Assembly: GCF_900178005.1 (NCBI RefSeq)
Contig: NZ_FXBS01000006.1
Coordinates: 1,645,585-1,709,584 of the forward strand
Reading direction: 5' to 3'
Source: Tuberibacillus sp. Marseille-P3662
GTDB lineage: Bacteria; Bacillota; Bacilli; Bacillales; Sporolactobacillaceae
DNA: 64,000 nt
In this document: piece by piece, positions 9,007-17,692 of the stretch
How positions within the stretch are numbered: position 1 is the first letter of the stretch
How the letters are laid out: each line of letters begins with the position of its first letter
Notes under the pieces: generated by a model
What the model saw: the letters and a program-made list of their open reading frames with translations, nothing else
Told to the model about the DNA's origin: nothing
Databases searched by the model: none
Program-made: the position numbers and the translations under genes

Positions 9007-10737
9007 ATGCCAAAAAGTGTGAAGGAACACACAAAGATAGATTATACAAAATGGGAACAAGGCCATGACGCCCAATGGTATGACGATGATCCAATTTTAC
9101 AGCGATATGCGAAGCGATATTTATCCAACACAATGTTGGACTATGTGGAGTCCGATTTTCATAAGACGGGGAAACTGGCTGCCGGAGCGATGGATGAAAG
9201 AGCTGAACATACTGACAGAGACGGAGCACCAAAACTGATTCGCTACAACCGTAAAGGCGAAGAAATTAATGAAGTTTGGTATAACGAAGGCTACTTACAG
9301 ACGGTCAAAGACGGGTATGGCACCGGTGTCGTTTCATATCGGTATGATGAGTATGCACCAGAACAAGTCCCGTTCATGGTTAACGCGATTCTGCTCTATA
9401 TGCTTTGTGAAGCGGAAACAGGATTCACATGTCCGATCGGTCTCTCACAATCTGCTGCTTTTGTTCTTGAGAAATTCGGTACCCAGCAGCAAAAAGACGA
9501 TTATTTGTCTCTATTAGCTGCAACAGATCCGGATATCCACGAACAAGGCGGCACCTTCCTTACAGAAATTCAAGGCGGCTCTGACGTGGGAGCTACGGAA
9601 ACCACAGCCGTCAAACACGGAGACCATTATCTATTAAGCGGTGAAAAATGGTTCGCAAGCAATTGTGATGCCGAAGTGGCCATTACTTTAGCACGTATAA
9701 ATGATCAACCATCAACACGCGGACTGGGTCTTTTTCTTATGCCGAGAACACTCCCTGATGGGACAAAAAACAACGTGACGATCCGCCGATTAAAAGATAA
9801 ATTGGGTGTCAGAGCGGTTGCCAGCGGCGAGTTGGTATTGAACGAAGCCGTTGGTTACCTGATCGGTGAAGAAGGAAAAGGTTTTAAATATATGGCAGAA
9901 GCGTTAAATGTATCCCGTTTGGGGACTTCCCTGGCAGGACTCGGGGTTGCAAGAAGAGCCTTTCTAGAGGCTGCTATTTACACAAGTCATCGAAATGCCT
10001 TTGGACAGTCAGTGAATCAATTCCCGATGGTCCAGGAAACGCTTGTTCATATGATCACAGAAATTGAGGCCGGTTGGGCGGTTGCTTCACAAACGATTCG
10101 CATGTTCGACCATGTTCACACTTACAATCATCACACTAACAATGACTACTCTTTAATGCGAATTTTATTATCACTTGCCAAATACCGCTGCAGTGAACTC
10201 GGAGTTTCCGCGGCCAAAGAAGCCCTCGAACTTCATGGCGGCAACGGATATATCGAGGAATACGTCACGCCGAGACTCCTTAGAGATGCGGTTGTCAATC
10301 CTGTCTGGGAAGGAACAGCCAATATTCAATGCCTTGAAGTTCTGAAGACGCTGCAGAAAAGCGGTGCCGCTTCGTTTTCTGAAGACCTTCACAAGACGCT
10401 TGATAGCATCGATCATCCTTCTCTGTCAACAACAAAAAATCAATTAACAGAAGAAGTGAACCGTACAGAGCAGTTGATCGAACATGTTCTCAAACAAGAT
10501 GAACACCAACAACAAGCGGCCGCAAAAAAATTAGCCAATAATATGTACGATGCCTTTGCCGGCGTGCATTTACTTGAAGAAGCCCAGTATGACATCGAAA
10601 CAACCAATGATAACCGTAGAGCTCTGGCGGCAGAACACTGGGTCCATCAACAATTCAGGCAGACTAACGATCAAGATATACTCACCAATGGTCATGTCAG
10701 CCCTGAAATGTTTGAAACCCTTGTTTGTTTTGGATGA
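9007..10737 (+). CDS. Acyl-CoA dehydrogenase (AidB-like subgroup)
   Basis: This FAD enzyme introduces an alpha-beta double bond into an acyl-CoA. The 576-residue protein carries the signatures LTEIQGGSDVGATET, GEKWFASN, SRLGTSLAGLGVARRAF, and HGGNGYIEEY with a VWEGTANIQ segment; the Glu of WEGT matches the catalytic base of classical acyl-CoA dehydrogenases. The long N-terminal domain and C-terminal extension are characteristic of the AidB-like group, larger than the usual 380 residues. AGGAG lies 8 nt upstream of the ATG. It is the last gene of the MerR-led operon; a hairpin follows at 10781-10813. Isovaleryl-CoA or another branched substrate is plausible. Confidence 0.87.
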   Translation: MPKSVKEHTKIDYTKWEQGHDAQWYDDDPILQRYAKRYLSNTMLDYVESDFHKTGKLAAGAMDERAEHTDRDGAPKLIRYNRKGEEINEVWYNEGYLQTVKDGYGTGVVSYRYDEYAPEQVPFMVNAILLYMLCEAETGFTCPIGLSQSAAFVLEKFGTQQQKDDYLSLLAATDPDIHEQGGTFLTEIQGGSDVGATETTAVKHGDHYLLSGEKWFASNCDAEVAITLARINDQPSTRGLGLFLMPRTLPDGTKNNVTIRRLKDKLGVRAVASGELVLNEAVGYLIGEEGKGFKYMAEALNVSRLGTSLAGLGVARRAFLEAAIYTSHRNAFGQSVNQFPMVQETLVHMITEIEAGWAVASQTIRMFDHVHTYNHHTNNDYSLMRILLSLAKYRCSELGVSAAKEALELHGGNGYIEEYVTPRLLRDAVVNPVWEGTANIQCLEVLKTLQKSGAASFSEDLHKTLDSIDHPSLSTTKNQLTEEVNRTEQLIEHVLKQDEHQQQAAAKKLANNMYDAFAGVHLLEEAQYDIETTNDNRRALAAEHWVHQQFRQTNDQDILTNGHVSPEMFETLVCFG

Positions 10738-10780
10738 TGTTTCGACATTTTGAGAACACCCCTCTTTTATAGATACTCCT

Positions 10781-10813
10781 AAAGCGGCTGTTATTAATCG
10801 TAATAGTCGCTTT
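10781..10813. terminator. Hairpin between convergent genes
   Basis: A stem of about 13 pairs (AAAGCG... / ...CGCTTT, with two G-U pairs) lies in the 93-bp gap between the dehydrogenase and the convergent GNAT gene. Short T-runs flank it on both strands, so it may act both ways. Confidence 0.55.
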
Positions 10814-10830
10814 ATACTCATGCATCCCTA

Positions 10831-11292
10831 TCAAACATCTTTATAGATAAACTTCCTATATGTTTTAAAACCTTGCTTTCGATAGAATTCCTTTGCGATA
10901 CGATTGTCCACCCAATAATCTAACTCGATTTTGTCTATGTGATCGTCCTTCGCCATAGCTTCAATGAATTGCATGAGCTGCGACCCATACCCTTTTTTCC
11001 GGTAGACGTCCTTAATACTGATTTGGTGAACATACACTGATTGATAGGATTTCTTAAATGCATTTTCTGGATAATCCTTGATTTCAATCCAAGCGTAGCC
11101 TAGATATTGATGATGATCCTCTAAAAGAAGAAACGTATGGTGAGGTTTGTTGACCGCATTTCTAAAAAGAGCTTCTGCGGCTTCATAGTTATATGCCTTA
11201 AAATGCTCCGGATAAAGCTCAACATGCAAATTGTGGACATATTGATTTAATTCGGCAATGGTACTATAATCTTTAGTCTTTGTTATTTTCAT
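10831..11292 (-). CDS. GNAT-family N-acetyltransferase
   Basis: This 153-residue acetyl-CoA-dependent acetyltransferase has motif A at VHQISIKDVYRKKGYGSQLMQFIEAMA, where R/K-x-x-G-x-G/S binds the cofactor pyrophosphate. The C-terminal YWVDNRIAKEFYRKQGFKTY is the usual GNAT beta-strand and Tyr region. The acceptor is unknown; members act on proteins, polyamines or antibiotics. It is convergent with the acyl-CoA operon and monocistronic. Confidence 0.85.
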   Translation of the reverse strand: MKITKTKDYSTIAELNQYVHNLHVELYPEHFKAYNYEAAEALFRNAVNKPHHTFLLLEDHHQYLGYAWIEIKDYPENAFKKSYQSVYVHQISIKDVYRKKGYGSQLMQFIEAMAKDDHIDKIELDYWVDNRIAKEFYRKQGFKTYRKFIYKDV

Positions 11293-11649
11293 GTGAGTTC
11301 TCCTCTATGAATTTTTTCTTAACCCTTCACGTATTCCTACAAATGATTTTTATAAAATTGATGCAGGAATTCGTCGATCAATGTCGTATTTTTATTATGT
11401 AGGTTGATCTTTTGATGCCAAGCGTTCCCCTTAATGAAATATTTTATCTTTCCAGCTAACCTCATGCTTTTCCATCTTATCAAACACTCAATCACCCGTA
11501 TTCAATCAGCTATAAAATCCAGTAACTAAAAGTTGACTCGAAAATCTATTATTTGATTCATGCCATTTAAACAACGGGTTGAGATCATTTAATGATATAA
11601 GAAAGGCTTATTATGATATGTTATCATACTGATAAAAGGAGCTTTGACA
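11293..11649. other. AT-rich divergent intergenic region
   Basis: These 357 bp separate the GNAT gene (minus) from the coiled-coil gene (plus). I see no gene. A short inverted repeat ATGATA-N3-TATCAT (11613-11627) includes a possible -10 box TATGAT for the rightward gene, without a convincing -35. Confidence 0.4.
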
Positions 11650-12054
11650 ATGGATGATGAACTCAAAGTTATTTTACAAGGTTTAAAAGAAGGTCAAGAA
11701 AACATGGACGCTAAGCTCGAAGGCTTAAGCTCACAGTTTGATGCGTTCAAGCAAGACATGTACGAATTTAAAGGTGAAATGTATGAATTTAAAACGGAGA
11801 TGTATGCATTTAAAGATGACATGTACGAATTTAAGAGTGAGATGTATGCATTTAAAGATGACATGAATGGATTCAAGGATGAGATGCAAGACTTTAAGGA
11901 AGAAGTCTATGAATTTAGACATGAGACAAACGAAGGGCTCACTCAATTGAACCAAAAAGCCGATGAAGCCCAAGACGGCACTGAAGCCTTAAATCAGCGC
12001 GTTTGGAACCTTGAGAAACAGTTGATCGGTGGAAAGAACCATCGGAACGGTTGA
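11650..12054 (+). CDS. Tandem-heptad coiled-coil protein
   Basis: This 134-residue protein is of unknown function. Residues 37-92 are eight back-to-back heptads of the form M-Y-x-F-K-x-E/D (for example MYEFKGE, MYEFKTE, MYAFKDD), preceded by a ninth imperfect one. With Met/Val and Phe on one face, this predicts a continuous long helix and a coiled coil. The C-terminus has a second heptad-like part (LNQKADEAQDGTEALNQRVWNLEKQL). ATG 11650 is preferred over TTG 11644 because AAGGAG is then 8 nt upstream. There is no signal peptide or membrane segment. A scaffold, tether or phage/DUF1640-like role is possible but unproven. Confidence 0.7.
   Translation: MDDELKVILQGLKEGQENMDAKLEGLSSQFDAFKQDMYEFKGEMYEFKTEMYAFKDDMYEFKSEMYAFKDDMNGFKDEMQDFKEEVYEFRHETNEGLTQLNQKADEAQDGTEALNQRVWNLEKQLIGGKNHRNG
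11758..11925 (+). repeat. Eight tandem 21-bp coding repeats
   Basis: In-frame 21-bp units such as ATGTATGAATTTAAA-x6 recur eight times within the coiled-coil gene, diverging toward the 3' end. Units 3 and 5 are nearly identical, as are 2 and 4, suggesting growth by 42-bp duplication. Confidence 0.8.
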
Positions 12055-12136
12055 TCTATAAAGACATACGCCCCTCCCTACTCTATCACCCTAATAACGA
12101 TCCAATTTATAAAAATATTTAATGATAATATTTAAT

Positions 12137-12183
12137 AAAAAAAGAGTGACTCATGGAACTCTCTAGCATTCCAGGAATCACTC
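12137..12183 (-). terminator. Terminator of amidohydrolase operon
   Basis: On the minus strand, GAGTGA ... TCACTC (with an inner GGAA/TTCC pairing) is followed by seven T residues. It lies about 50 bp after the amidohydrolase stop. Confidence 0.75.
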
Positions 12184-12232
12184 AATAATGATTTTAACCT
12201 AATGCACGTCCTTAATCCTTATTCATCAACAG

Positions 12233-13498
12233 TTATTGCACGATTTCTTTGGCTGACGTTCTTAAATCCTTTTCTATGTTTCCATCTTTTATAACCACAC
12301 GAATATTATCACTGTTTTCAAGGGAACGGATATCCGCTATCGGGTTTGTTTTAGTAATAATAAGGTCCGCTTGTTTACCAGTCTCAATCGTTCCTAATTC
12401 ATTGTCCCAACCGAGACATTCCGAAGCAACTTTCGTGGTTGCGGTAATAGTTTCCATCGGTGACATCCCGATATCACACATTAGACCGAGTTCACGAAGA
12501 TTTGTTCCATGCGCCATAACCCCTGCATCTGTCCCCATGGCGATTTTTACGCCTGACTTATAGGCCTTCGCAATACTTTCACGATGGATATCGGCCACCT
12601 CTTTCGCTTTTTCAACCGCGTGTTGTGGCATATCATCACTATCTTGACTCGCTTCTAACACCGCAATCGGGGCGAGCAACGTTGGAACAAGATAGGTCCC
12701 ATTTTCAAGCATTAATTCAATCGCTTCATCATCAAGGAAAATGCCATGTTCGATGGAATGAATACCGGCACGGACGGCGTTCTTAACGCCTTCAGCACCT
12801 TGGGCATGGGCCATAACTTTCGCACCACGCCGAAATGAGGCTTCTTTGACCATGATTTCCAATTCCTCTTGCGAAAATTGAGTATATTCAGGATGATCTG
12901 TAGGGCTCATGACACCTCCCGTCGCATGCACTTTGACAATATCTGCCCCGGCTCGCAACATTTCTCGTACTTTTTGGCGAACTTGTTCCGGGCCATCACA
13001 AATGCCGCTTGGCATCCCTGGATAGCTAGCCGATGTTACATCAATACCAGAACGCATCCATGAATCACCATGCCCACCTGTAATCGTCAACGGATTGATA
13101 CTTATTTGCATACGCGGTCCCGTTACCAGCCCATTCTCGACCGCTTCCTTTACACCCACATCCGTGAAGCCTGCATCACGAATCGAAGTAATGCCTGCAT
13201 CAACAGTCCTTCTTAAGTATTCAACTGACTGAAAAAATTTATATGAAAAGGGTGTCTTCAATGTTTCTCGCATATCGGTTATTTCCATCATCATATGAAC
13301 GTGTGTATCGAATAAACCAGGAAGAATAAAACCGCCACCAGCATCCACGATTTGAACATTTTCATTGGGTACCTTAATATCATTTACTTGACCAACCGCT
13401 TCGATCCGATTGTCTTTCAATAACACTCCTGCCTCAAGTACCGGCTGTCCTCCTTTACCATCTATCAATATTCCATTTTTAACAAGCGTGTACATCAT
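12233..13498 (-). CDS. Metal-dependent amidohydrolase (imidazolonepropionase-like)
   Basis: This 421-residue member of the amidohydrolase superfamily is a TIM barrel with a bound metal pair. Visible are the HxH motif in FDTHVHMM (about residues 64-71), the probable carbamylated Lys in ADIVKVHATGG, two metal His in VMAHAQG and SIEHGIF, and the catalytic Asp in AMGTDAG. The subgroup contains Xaa-Pro dipeptidases and related cyclic-amide or peptide hydrolases. GGGGG lies upstream of an ATG-ATG start. It is the third gene after an M20 peptidase and a membrane transporter, so the three probably import and break down one N-acyl or peptide-like compound. Confidence 0.85.
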   Translation of the reverse strand: MMYTLVKNGILIDGKGGQPVLEAGVLLKDNRIEAVGQVNDIKVPNENVQIVDAGGGFILPGLFDTHVHMMMEITDMRETLKTPFSYKFFQSVEYLRRTVDAGITSIRDAGFTDVGVKEAVENGLVTGPRMQISINPLTITGGHGDSWMRSGIDVTSASYPGMPSGICDGPEQVRQKVREMLRAGADIVKVHATGGVMSPTDHPEYTQFSQEELEIMVKEASFRRGAKVMAHAQGAEGVKNAVRAGIHSIEHGIFLDDEAIELMLENGTYLVPTLLAPIAVLEASQDSDDMPQHAVEKAKEVADIHRESIAKAYKSGVKIAMGTDAGVMAHGTNLRELGLMCDIGMSPMETITATTKVASECLGWDNELGTIETGKQADLIITKTNPIADIRSLENSDNIRVVIKDGNIEKDLRTSAKEIVQ

Positions 13499-13510
13499 AT
13501 GATATCCCCC

Positions 13511-14710
13511 TTATAATGTTTGAACGAGTAGACTTGCAATGACAACAGATCCGACTGTCACAGATGTGAATCCACCTATCAGCATAGGGGATAGAACTTC
13601 ATTAAAAATCGCATCTTCTTCCTTTTGATTTCTACCCACGCCGCGGCTAACCTCTTGCGAAATAAGATAGTCGCCTGGAAAACCATACAGTGCTGTTAAA
13701 GCAACGGGTATACCTTTGCAAGGATCCCATTTAAACAATTTTGATCCAATGTAACCACCTACGACAAGCCCTGCCGTACCAATAATAATGATTAAAATGA
13801 CTTCAGGGAGAATTGCAATCACATCATTGAATGAAATCGTCGCCAGGGACCCAACAACGATAAAAATGAGTCCCACCATGGCAATGCTGAATCCATTGGC
13901 CTGCTCCAATGCTTTTTGCGGATAAAAACCAACATAAGTTCCGATAATGCCAATAGCTAGGCCAAACAGGCTATAACTAATACCAGTGAGGGTTTCCAGC
14001 CATACAGCAAGGGAACCACCTATAAATATCATGAACAGCAATATAAAGCTACTATTCTGATATTTTTCAGGCACTAAGGTTTTCTTCTTGCGTCCCTTGT
14101 TTACCGGGTTTTCTTCAGGACCCTCACCTGAAACGTCTTTTGCAACAACAGAAGCAGCCGTAAAGTGACCAGCATCCATAGATTGACGAATTCTAAAGCC
14201 GTGCCGACGAAGTAAAATTGAAGTAAGCGGCATACCCGCTATGCCTTGCAATGCTAAGACGATCAATGGAATAGCAGCCAGACTTGCGAGACCAACATTT
14301 TTAAGCGCTTCAGATGTCACAAGATATGCGATCAACCCTCCGGTTAACGGACCTGATCCTGCAACTGCGGTCTCATAACCAAAAAGCGGCGTAGCAATAA
14401 GGAAAATCAATATAACTGAAAACGATATGCCTATAAGAGAGATGAGCACAGCTTTATATTGGCTTTTCATCACCCTTATAGGAATGAGTGTCCCCATATG
14501 CACTAGGAGAGCCGGTTGTAAAACGGCACCAACAACAGAAAATGTAGAAGCTTCAATAATATTCTCTGGTAAAATCCCTGTCTTAAGCAATGCAAACATA
14601 CCCACTAGAACGATCAGCAAGGTAGGAACTTTGGCTCTCGTTTTGATTGAAACAATCTCACCTACTGTTATTATAGCTAAAACAATCATCGTGGCTACGA
14701 CAGGATCCAT
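13511..14710 (-). CDS. Integral membrane protein, probable transporter
   Basis: This 399-residue polytopic protein has about ten hydrophobic segments split by a hydrophilic loop at about residues 185-215. The glycine-rich AVAGSGPLTGGLIAYLVTSEALK in the first half and the ALTALYGFPGDYLISQEV segment near the C-terminus look like inverted-repeat transporter elements of the sodium/glutamate (GltS-like) type. I cannot name the family with confidence. GAGAGG precedes the ATG. It lies 56 bp after the M20 peptidase and 12 bp before the amidohydrolase, which makes it the likely importer or exporter of their substrate. Confidence 0.7.
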   Translation of the reverse strand: MDPVVATMIVLAIITVGEIVSIKTRAKVPTLLIVLVGMFALLKTGILPENIIEASTFSVVGAVLQPALLVHMGTLIPIRVMKSQYKAVLISLIGISFSVILIFLIATPLFGYETAVAGSGPLTGGLIAYLVTSEALKNVGLASLAAIPLIVLALQGIAGMPLTSILLRRHGFRIRQSMDAGHFTAASVVAKDVSGEGPEENPVNKGRKKKTLVPEKYQNSSFILLFMIFIGGSLAVWLETLTGISYSLFGLAIGIIGTYVGFYPQKALEQANGFSIAMVGLIFIVVGSLATISFNDVIAILPEVILIIIIGTAGLVVGGYIGSKLFKWDPCKGIPVALTALYGFPGDYLISQEVSRGVGRNQKEEDAIFNEVLSPMLIGGFTSVTVGSVVIASLLVQTL

Positions 14711-14766
14711 ATGATCAACCTCTCTTTGTGTTATAAAAAAATCTAGAAATGATGACGCCTTATCTA

Positions 14767-15945
14767 TTAATCTAATAATTTAAACGGGGCATTGACTAAA
14801 ATTTTGAGGCCATCTTCCAAGGCATCTTCATCAATAGTGAAACGTGGATGATGGTGAGGATGGACCATTCCCTTATCCTCGTTTCCGGCTCCAACGCCGA
14901 TAAAACATCCTGGTGTTTGTTGGGAAAACGCTGAAAAATCTTCACTTCCCATTTGCGGCGGTGCTTGTAAGACGTAATCACTTCCAAGCACTTCAGTCAC
15001 CATGTCTTCAACTTCTTGTGTCACTTCCGAATCATTCATCACAGAGCTATAGCCCCATTGATAGTCTATTTCATAAGAAGCGCCATGCGCTTCAGTCACA
15101 CCTTTTACAATACTTTCAATTTTTGCCCGCGTCTGTTCGCGAACATCTTGACTAAAACTTCGTACCGTTCCGCCCAAATTAACGGTTTCCGGAATCACAT
15201 TATATGCCGTCCCCCCGTGAAACTTGGTCACTGATACAACAAGTTTCTCAGCAGGATCCAAACTTCGTGAAACAATGTGTTGCAAATTGTTTAAAACTTG
15301 AGAGCCGATAGCGATGGGATCAATTCCCGCTTCAGGCTGAGAGGCATGTCCACCTTGGCCTTTAATTTGAATATCAAATGTATCACAGTTAGCTGTCATC
15401 GGACCGTAAGTGATGCCAATTTGACCGACTGGGACTGGCGAAAACAAGTGAAGACCGATCACCTTATCAATCCCGTCCATGACACCCACCTCAACCATCT
15501 CTTGAGCTCCTCCAGGTTGTAATTCTTCAGCATGTTGGAAGATGAAAAGCACCTCTCCTTGAATGTGTTCCTGTAACTCAGTCAGTACTTTTGCAGCGCC
15601 GAGCAGCATCGCCGTATGACCATCATGTCCGCATGCATGCATAACACCAGGATGCTTTGAAGCAAAATCAAACTCATTTTCTTCTTCAATCGGAAGGGCA
15701 TCCATATCAGCCCTCATAGCGAGAGACTTACCAGGAAGAGCCCCAACCAGTCGTGCTGTCACACTCGTTTTTGTCGGCCGAGACACTTCTAAGCTTCCAA
15801 ATGATTGCAGCGTTTCATAGACAAATTGCGAGGTCTCCTCCTCTTGAAAGGATAATTCAGGATACTGATGCAGGAAACGTCTCCACTCGACAACCTGGTC
15901 TTTTACCTTCTGAACCAATGATTCACCTATTTTTGTTTCAAGCAT
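14767..15945 (-). CDS. M20-family amidohydrolase / N-acyl-amino-acid deacylase
   Basis: This zinc or manganese hydrolase of 392 residues is of the hippurate/IAA-amino-acid hydrolase type. Key elements are MHACGHDGHTAMLLG (metal Cys/His; about residues 103-117), HAEELQPGGAQEM (catalytic Glu pair), an internal dimerisation domain, and the C-terminal metal ligand region MGSEDFSAFSQ...HPHHHPRF. It would cleave an N-acyl or N-aroyl amino acid. GGGAGG lies upstream of the ATG. It opens the operon with the unknown transporter and the amidohydrolase, adjacent to the regulator at 16116-17408. Confidence 0.88.
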   Translation of the reverse strand: MLETKIGESLVQKVKDQVVEWRRFLHQYPELSFQEEETSQFVYETLQSFGSLEVSRPTKTSVTARLVGALPGKSLAMRADMDALPIEEENEFDFASKHPGVMHACGHDGHTAMLLGAAKVLTELQEHIQGEVLFIFQHAEELQPGGAQEMVEVGVMDGIDKVIGLHLFSPVPVGQIGITYGPMTANCDTFDIQIKGQGGHASQPEAGIDPIAIGSQVLNNLQHIVSRSLDPAEKLVVSVTKFHGGTAYNVIPETVNLGGTVRSFSQDVREQTRAKIESIVKGVTEAHGASYEIDYQWGYSSVMNDSEVTQEVEDMVTEVLGSDYVLQAPPQMGSEDFSAFSQQTPGCFIGVGAGNEDKGMVHPHHHPRFTIDEDALEDGLKILVNAPFKLLD

Positions 15946-16085
15946 ACTTCCTTAGCCTCCCTTAATAGATATATTTTCGGTTGAATTTAAGTTATGTCCT
16001 TAAGTATATTGTTGCGTCAATTATTTGTCAATATAAAATTTTCTAATAATTATTGTCAAAAATACTTACATTTAACTAGACACAT

Positions 16086-16117
16086 AAAAAAACAGGATGA
16101 TTGATAATCACCCTGTT
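16086..16117 (-). terminator. Terminator of multidomain regulator
   Basis: The hairpin AACAGG-a-TGATT ... AATCA-c-CCTGTT is followed on the minus strand by TTTTTTT. It overlaps the regulator stop codon. Confidence 0.8.
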
Positions 16118-17408
16118 ACAACTGAATTCGATATATTTTTCTTGGCCGCCCCCGGGGATTCGGGCTCTCTTCACCCGTTCCTTGTGCAAACTGATGCTTT
16201 TCAAGCTCAACTAAAATTCTTCGCGCACTTCTCGGCATAATTTGCATTTGCTGGGAGAGTTCGTGAGCAGTAATTTCATTTTTGCCGATTTTCTTTAGAA
16301 TGGAATCAACCTTGCCTATGGTTGCGACACTTAATGAGGTTTGCTGACTAATGGTTTGAAATTTCTTCGTGTCATACGAATAGGTGATCGTTTCTGGTTT
16401 TCCTAATGGTCCGTTTATCGTTTTGTCTTCAAAATGGACCATCCATGCCCCTTTGCCTTTCTCTTTAGCATGGAGTAACGCCTTACCTGCATGAATCTCT
16501 GCTTCATAAGCGGATTGACCCAGTCCAATTCCACAAGTCACGACATCCTTATCAATCTGTTGAATTTCTTCCATGTTTGGAACAGCTGTGAAATCTTGTG
16601 TAATATCGGATAGTAACCCCCGTGTTGTAAAGATGACATACCGGCCGGGACCTACTGTTTTAAGCGATCCTTGAATTTTTTTAGCATAGACTAACAACTC
16701 TTGTGTATGTTTCATTTCAAAATGATTAAGCTCATCAGAAGAATACATGTCCTTAGATAAACTCATGAAAGTATCAATCTCTAACATCTGAACCGCGATT
16801 TGTGCATTTTTAAAACGCAGCATTTCATGCGTACGGAGGGCCATATTAAGAACGGAACTGATGGCTGATTCTGAAGGCCTTACGCGAAATACCGGCACAC
16901 CAAGACGTTTAAGTTCATTTCGCACCATCCATATGCAGGTGACAGCCGCTTTCGTCTTTCCTTCAGTCCACAGTCGGTAATGATGCTCAACAATCTCATC
17001 AATCGATCCAGCGTATGGTTTAAGGTGTGCTGGATTAACATTAACATCTAATTCGCTGAAAATTTGACTGAATTGATAAGGCTCAAAAGCGTCAAAACTG
17101 ATTTCATCACTATTGATGTGATCGTGATATTGCGCCTGATACAACGTTTTATAAAGGCTTGATTCGGTATAAGGCACATAGAACATTGGCTGAGTGACCT
17201 TTCCCCATCTTTCAGCTATTTGATAGACATAATAACCGGAAAAAACCCACATATCGATATCATGTTGATGCGCTTTTAGTATATCTATCACTTCTTCTCC
17301 TAGAGCGTGTAGAAATGGAAAAGTCGTGAATTCAGGGTACTCATTGGCAATAGATTGGATCAGTTCCAAATTGTCTTCCACCCCGATGATCCCTAATCGA
17401 ATATTCAT
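16116..17408 (-). CDS. Multidomain transcriptional regulator (sensor + degenerate GGDEF-like + winged helix)
   Basis: A 430-residue protein that I cannot assign to a named family. Residues 1-180 look like a ligand-sensing alpha/beta domain reminiscent of PrpR_N. Residues about 200-340 have the texture of a GGDEF/cyclase-fold domain, including VTCGIGLGQSAYEAEIHAGKALLHAKEKGKG, but lack a GGDEF motif. The last 75 residues are a winged helix (ITAHELSQQMQIMPRSARRILVELEKHQFA) ending in an RGRPRK basic patch. It is transcribed toward the M20 operon but has its own terminator, and probably controls that operon. Domain calls are inferences from pattern. Confidence 0.65.
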   Translation of the reverse strand: MNIRLGIIGVEDNLELIQSIANEYPEFTTFPFLHALGEEVIDILKAHQHDIDMWVFSGYYVYQIAERWGKVTQPMFYVPYTESSLYKTLYQAQYHDHINSDEISFDAFEPYQFSQIFSELDVNVNPAHLKPYAGSIDEIVEHHYRLWTEGKTKAAVTCIWMVRNELKRLGVPVFRVRPSESAISSVLNMALRTHEMLRFKNAQIAVQMLEIDTFMSLSKDMYSSDELNHFEMKHTQELLVYAKKIQGSLKTVGPGRYVIFTTRGLLSDITQDFTAVPNMEEIQQIDKDVVTCGIGLGQSAYEAEIHAGKALLHAKEKGKGAWMVHFEDKTINGPLGKPETITYSYDTKKFQTISQQTSLSVATIGKVDSILKKIGKNEITAHELSQQMQIMPRSARRILVELEKHQFAQGTGEESPNPRGRPRKIYRIQL

Positions 17409-17574
17409 ACTGTGACCTACTTTCTTTAACCTTAATGTTAAAAATTCCAGTTATATGAATAGTATCGCTTATCCATATAAAGACAGTCAAGAAAGTCCTG
17501 GTCACTCTGGGTATCTTTATTAAGCTTCTTGTTAGGAAAATGATTTGAAAGATGATTGTCATAAGAAAAGCCGT

Positions 17575-17615
17575 AAAAAAGCTCCTGATCTTGGAATTCA
17601 TCCTAAATCAGAAGC
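17575..17615 (-). terminator. Terminator of polyol PTS operon
   Basis: On the minus strand, GCTTCTGATTT pairs with AAGATCAGGAGC (G-U pairs included), followed by TTTTTT. It lies about 80 bp after the last dehydrogenase of the operon. Confidence 0.75.
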
Positions 17616-17692
17616 CTCTTTAATCGTCCTTAAGAGTGATAACACCCTTTCAGTTAATGCGATCCTTAAACTTCATAGAAACTTTATGACAT

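Noticed and set aside
11758-11925. CRISPR-like array
   Set aside because: The repeats are directly adjacent 21-bp in-frame coding units with no spacers; they encode heptads.
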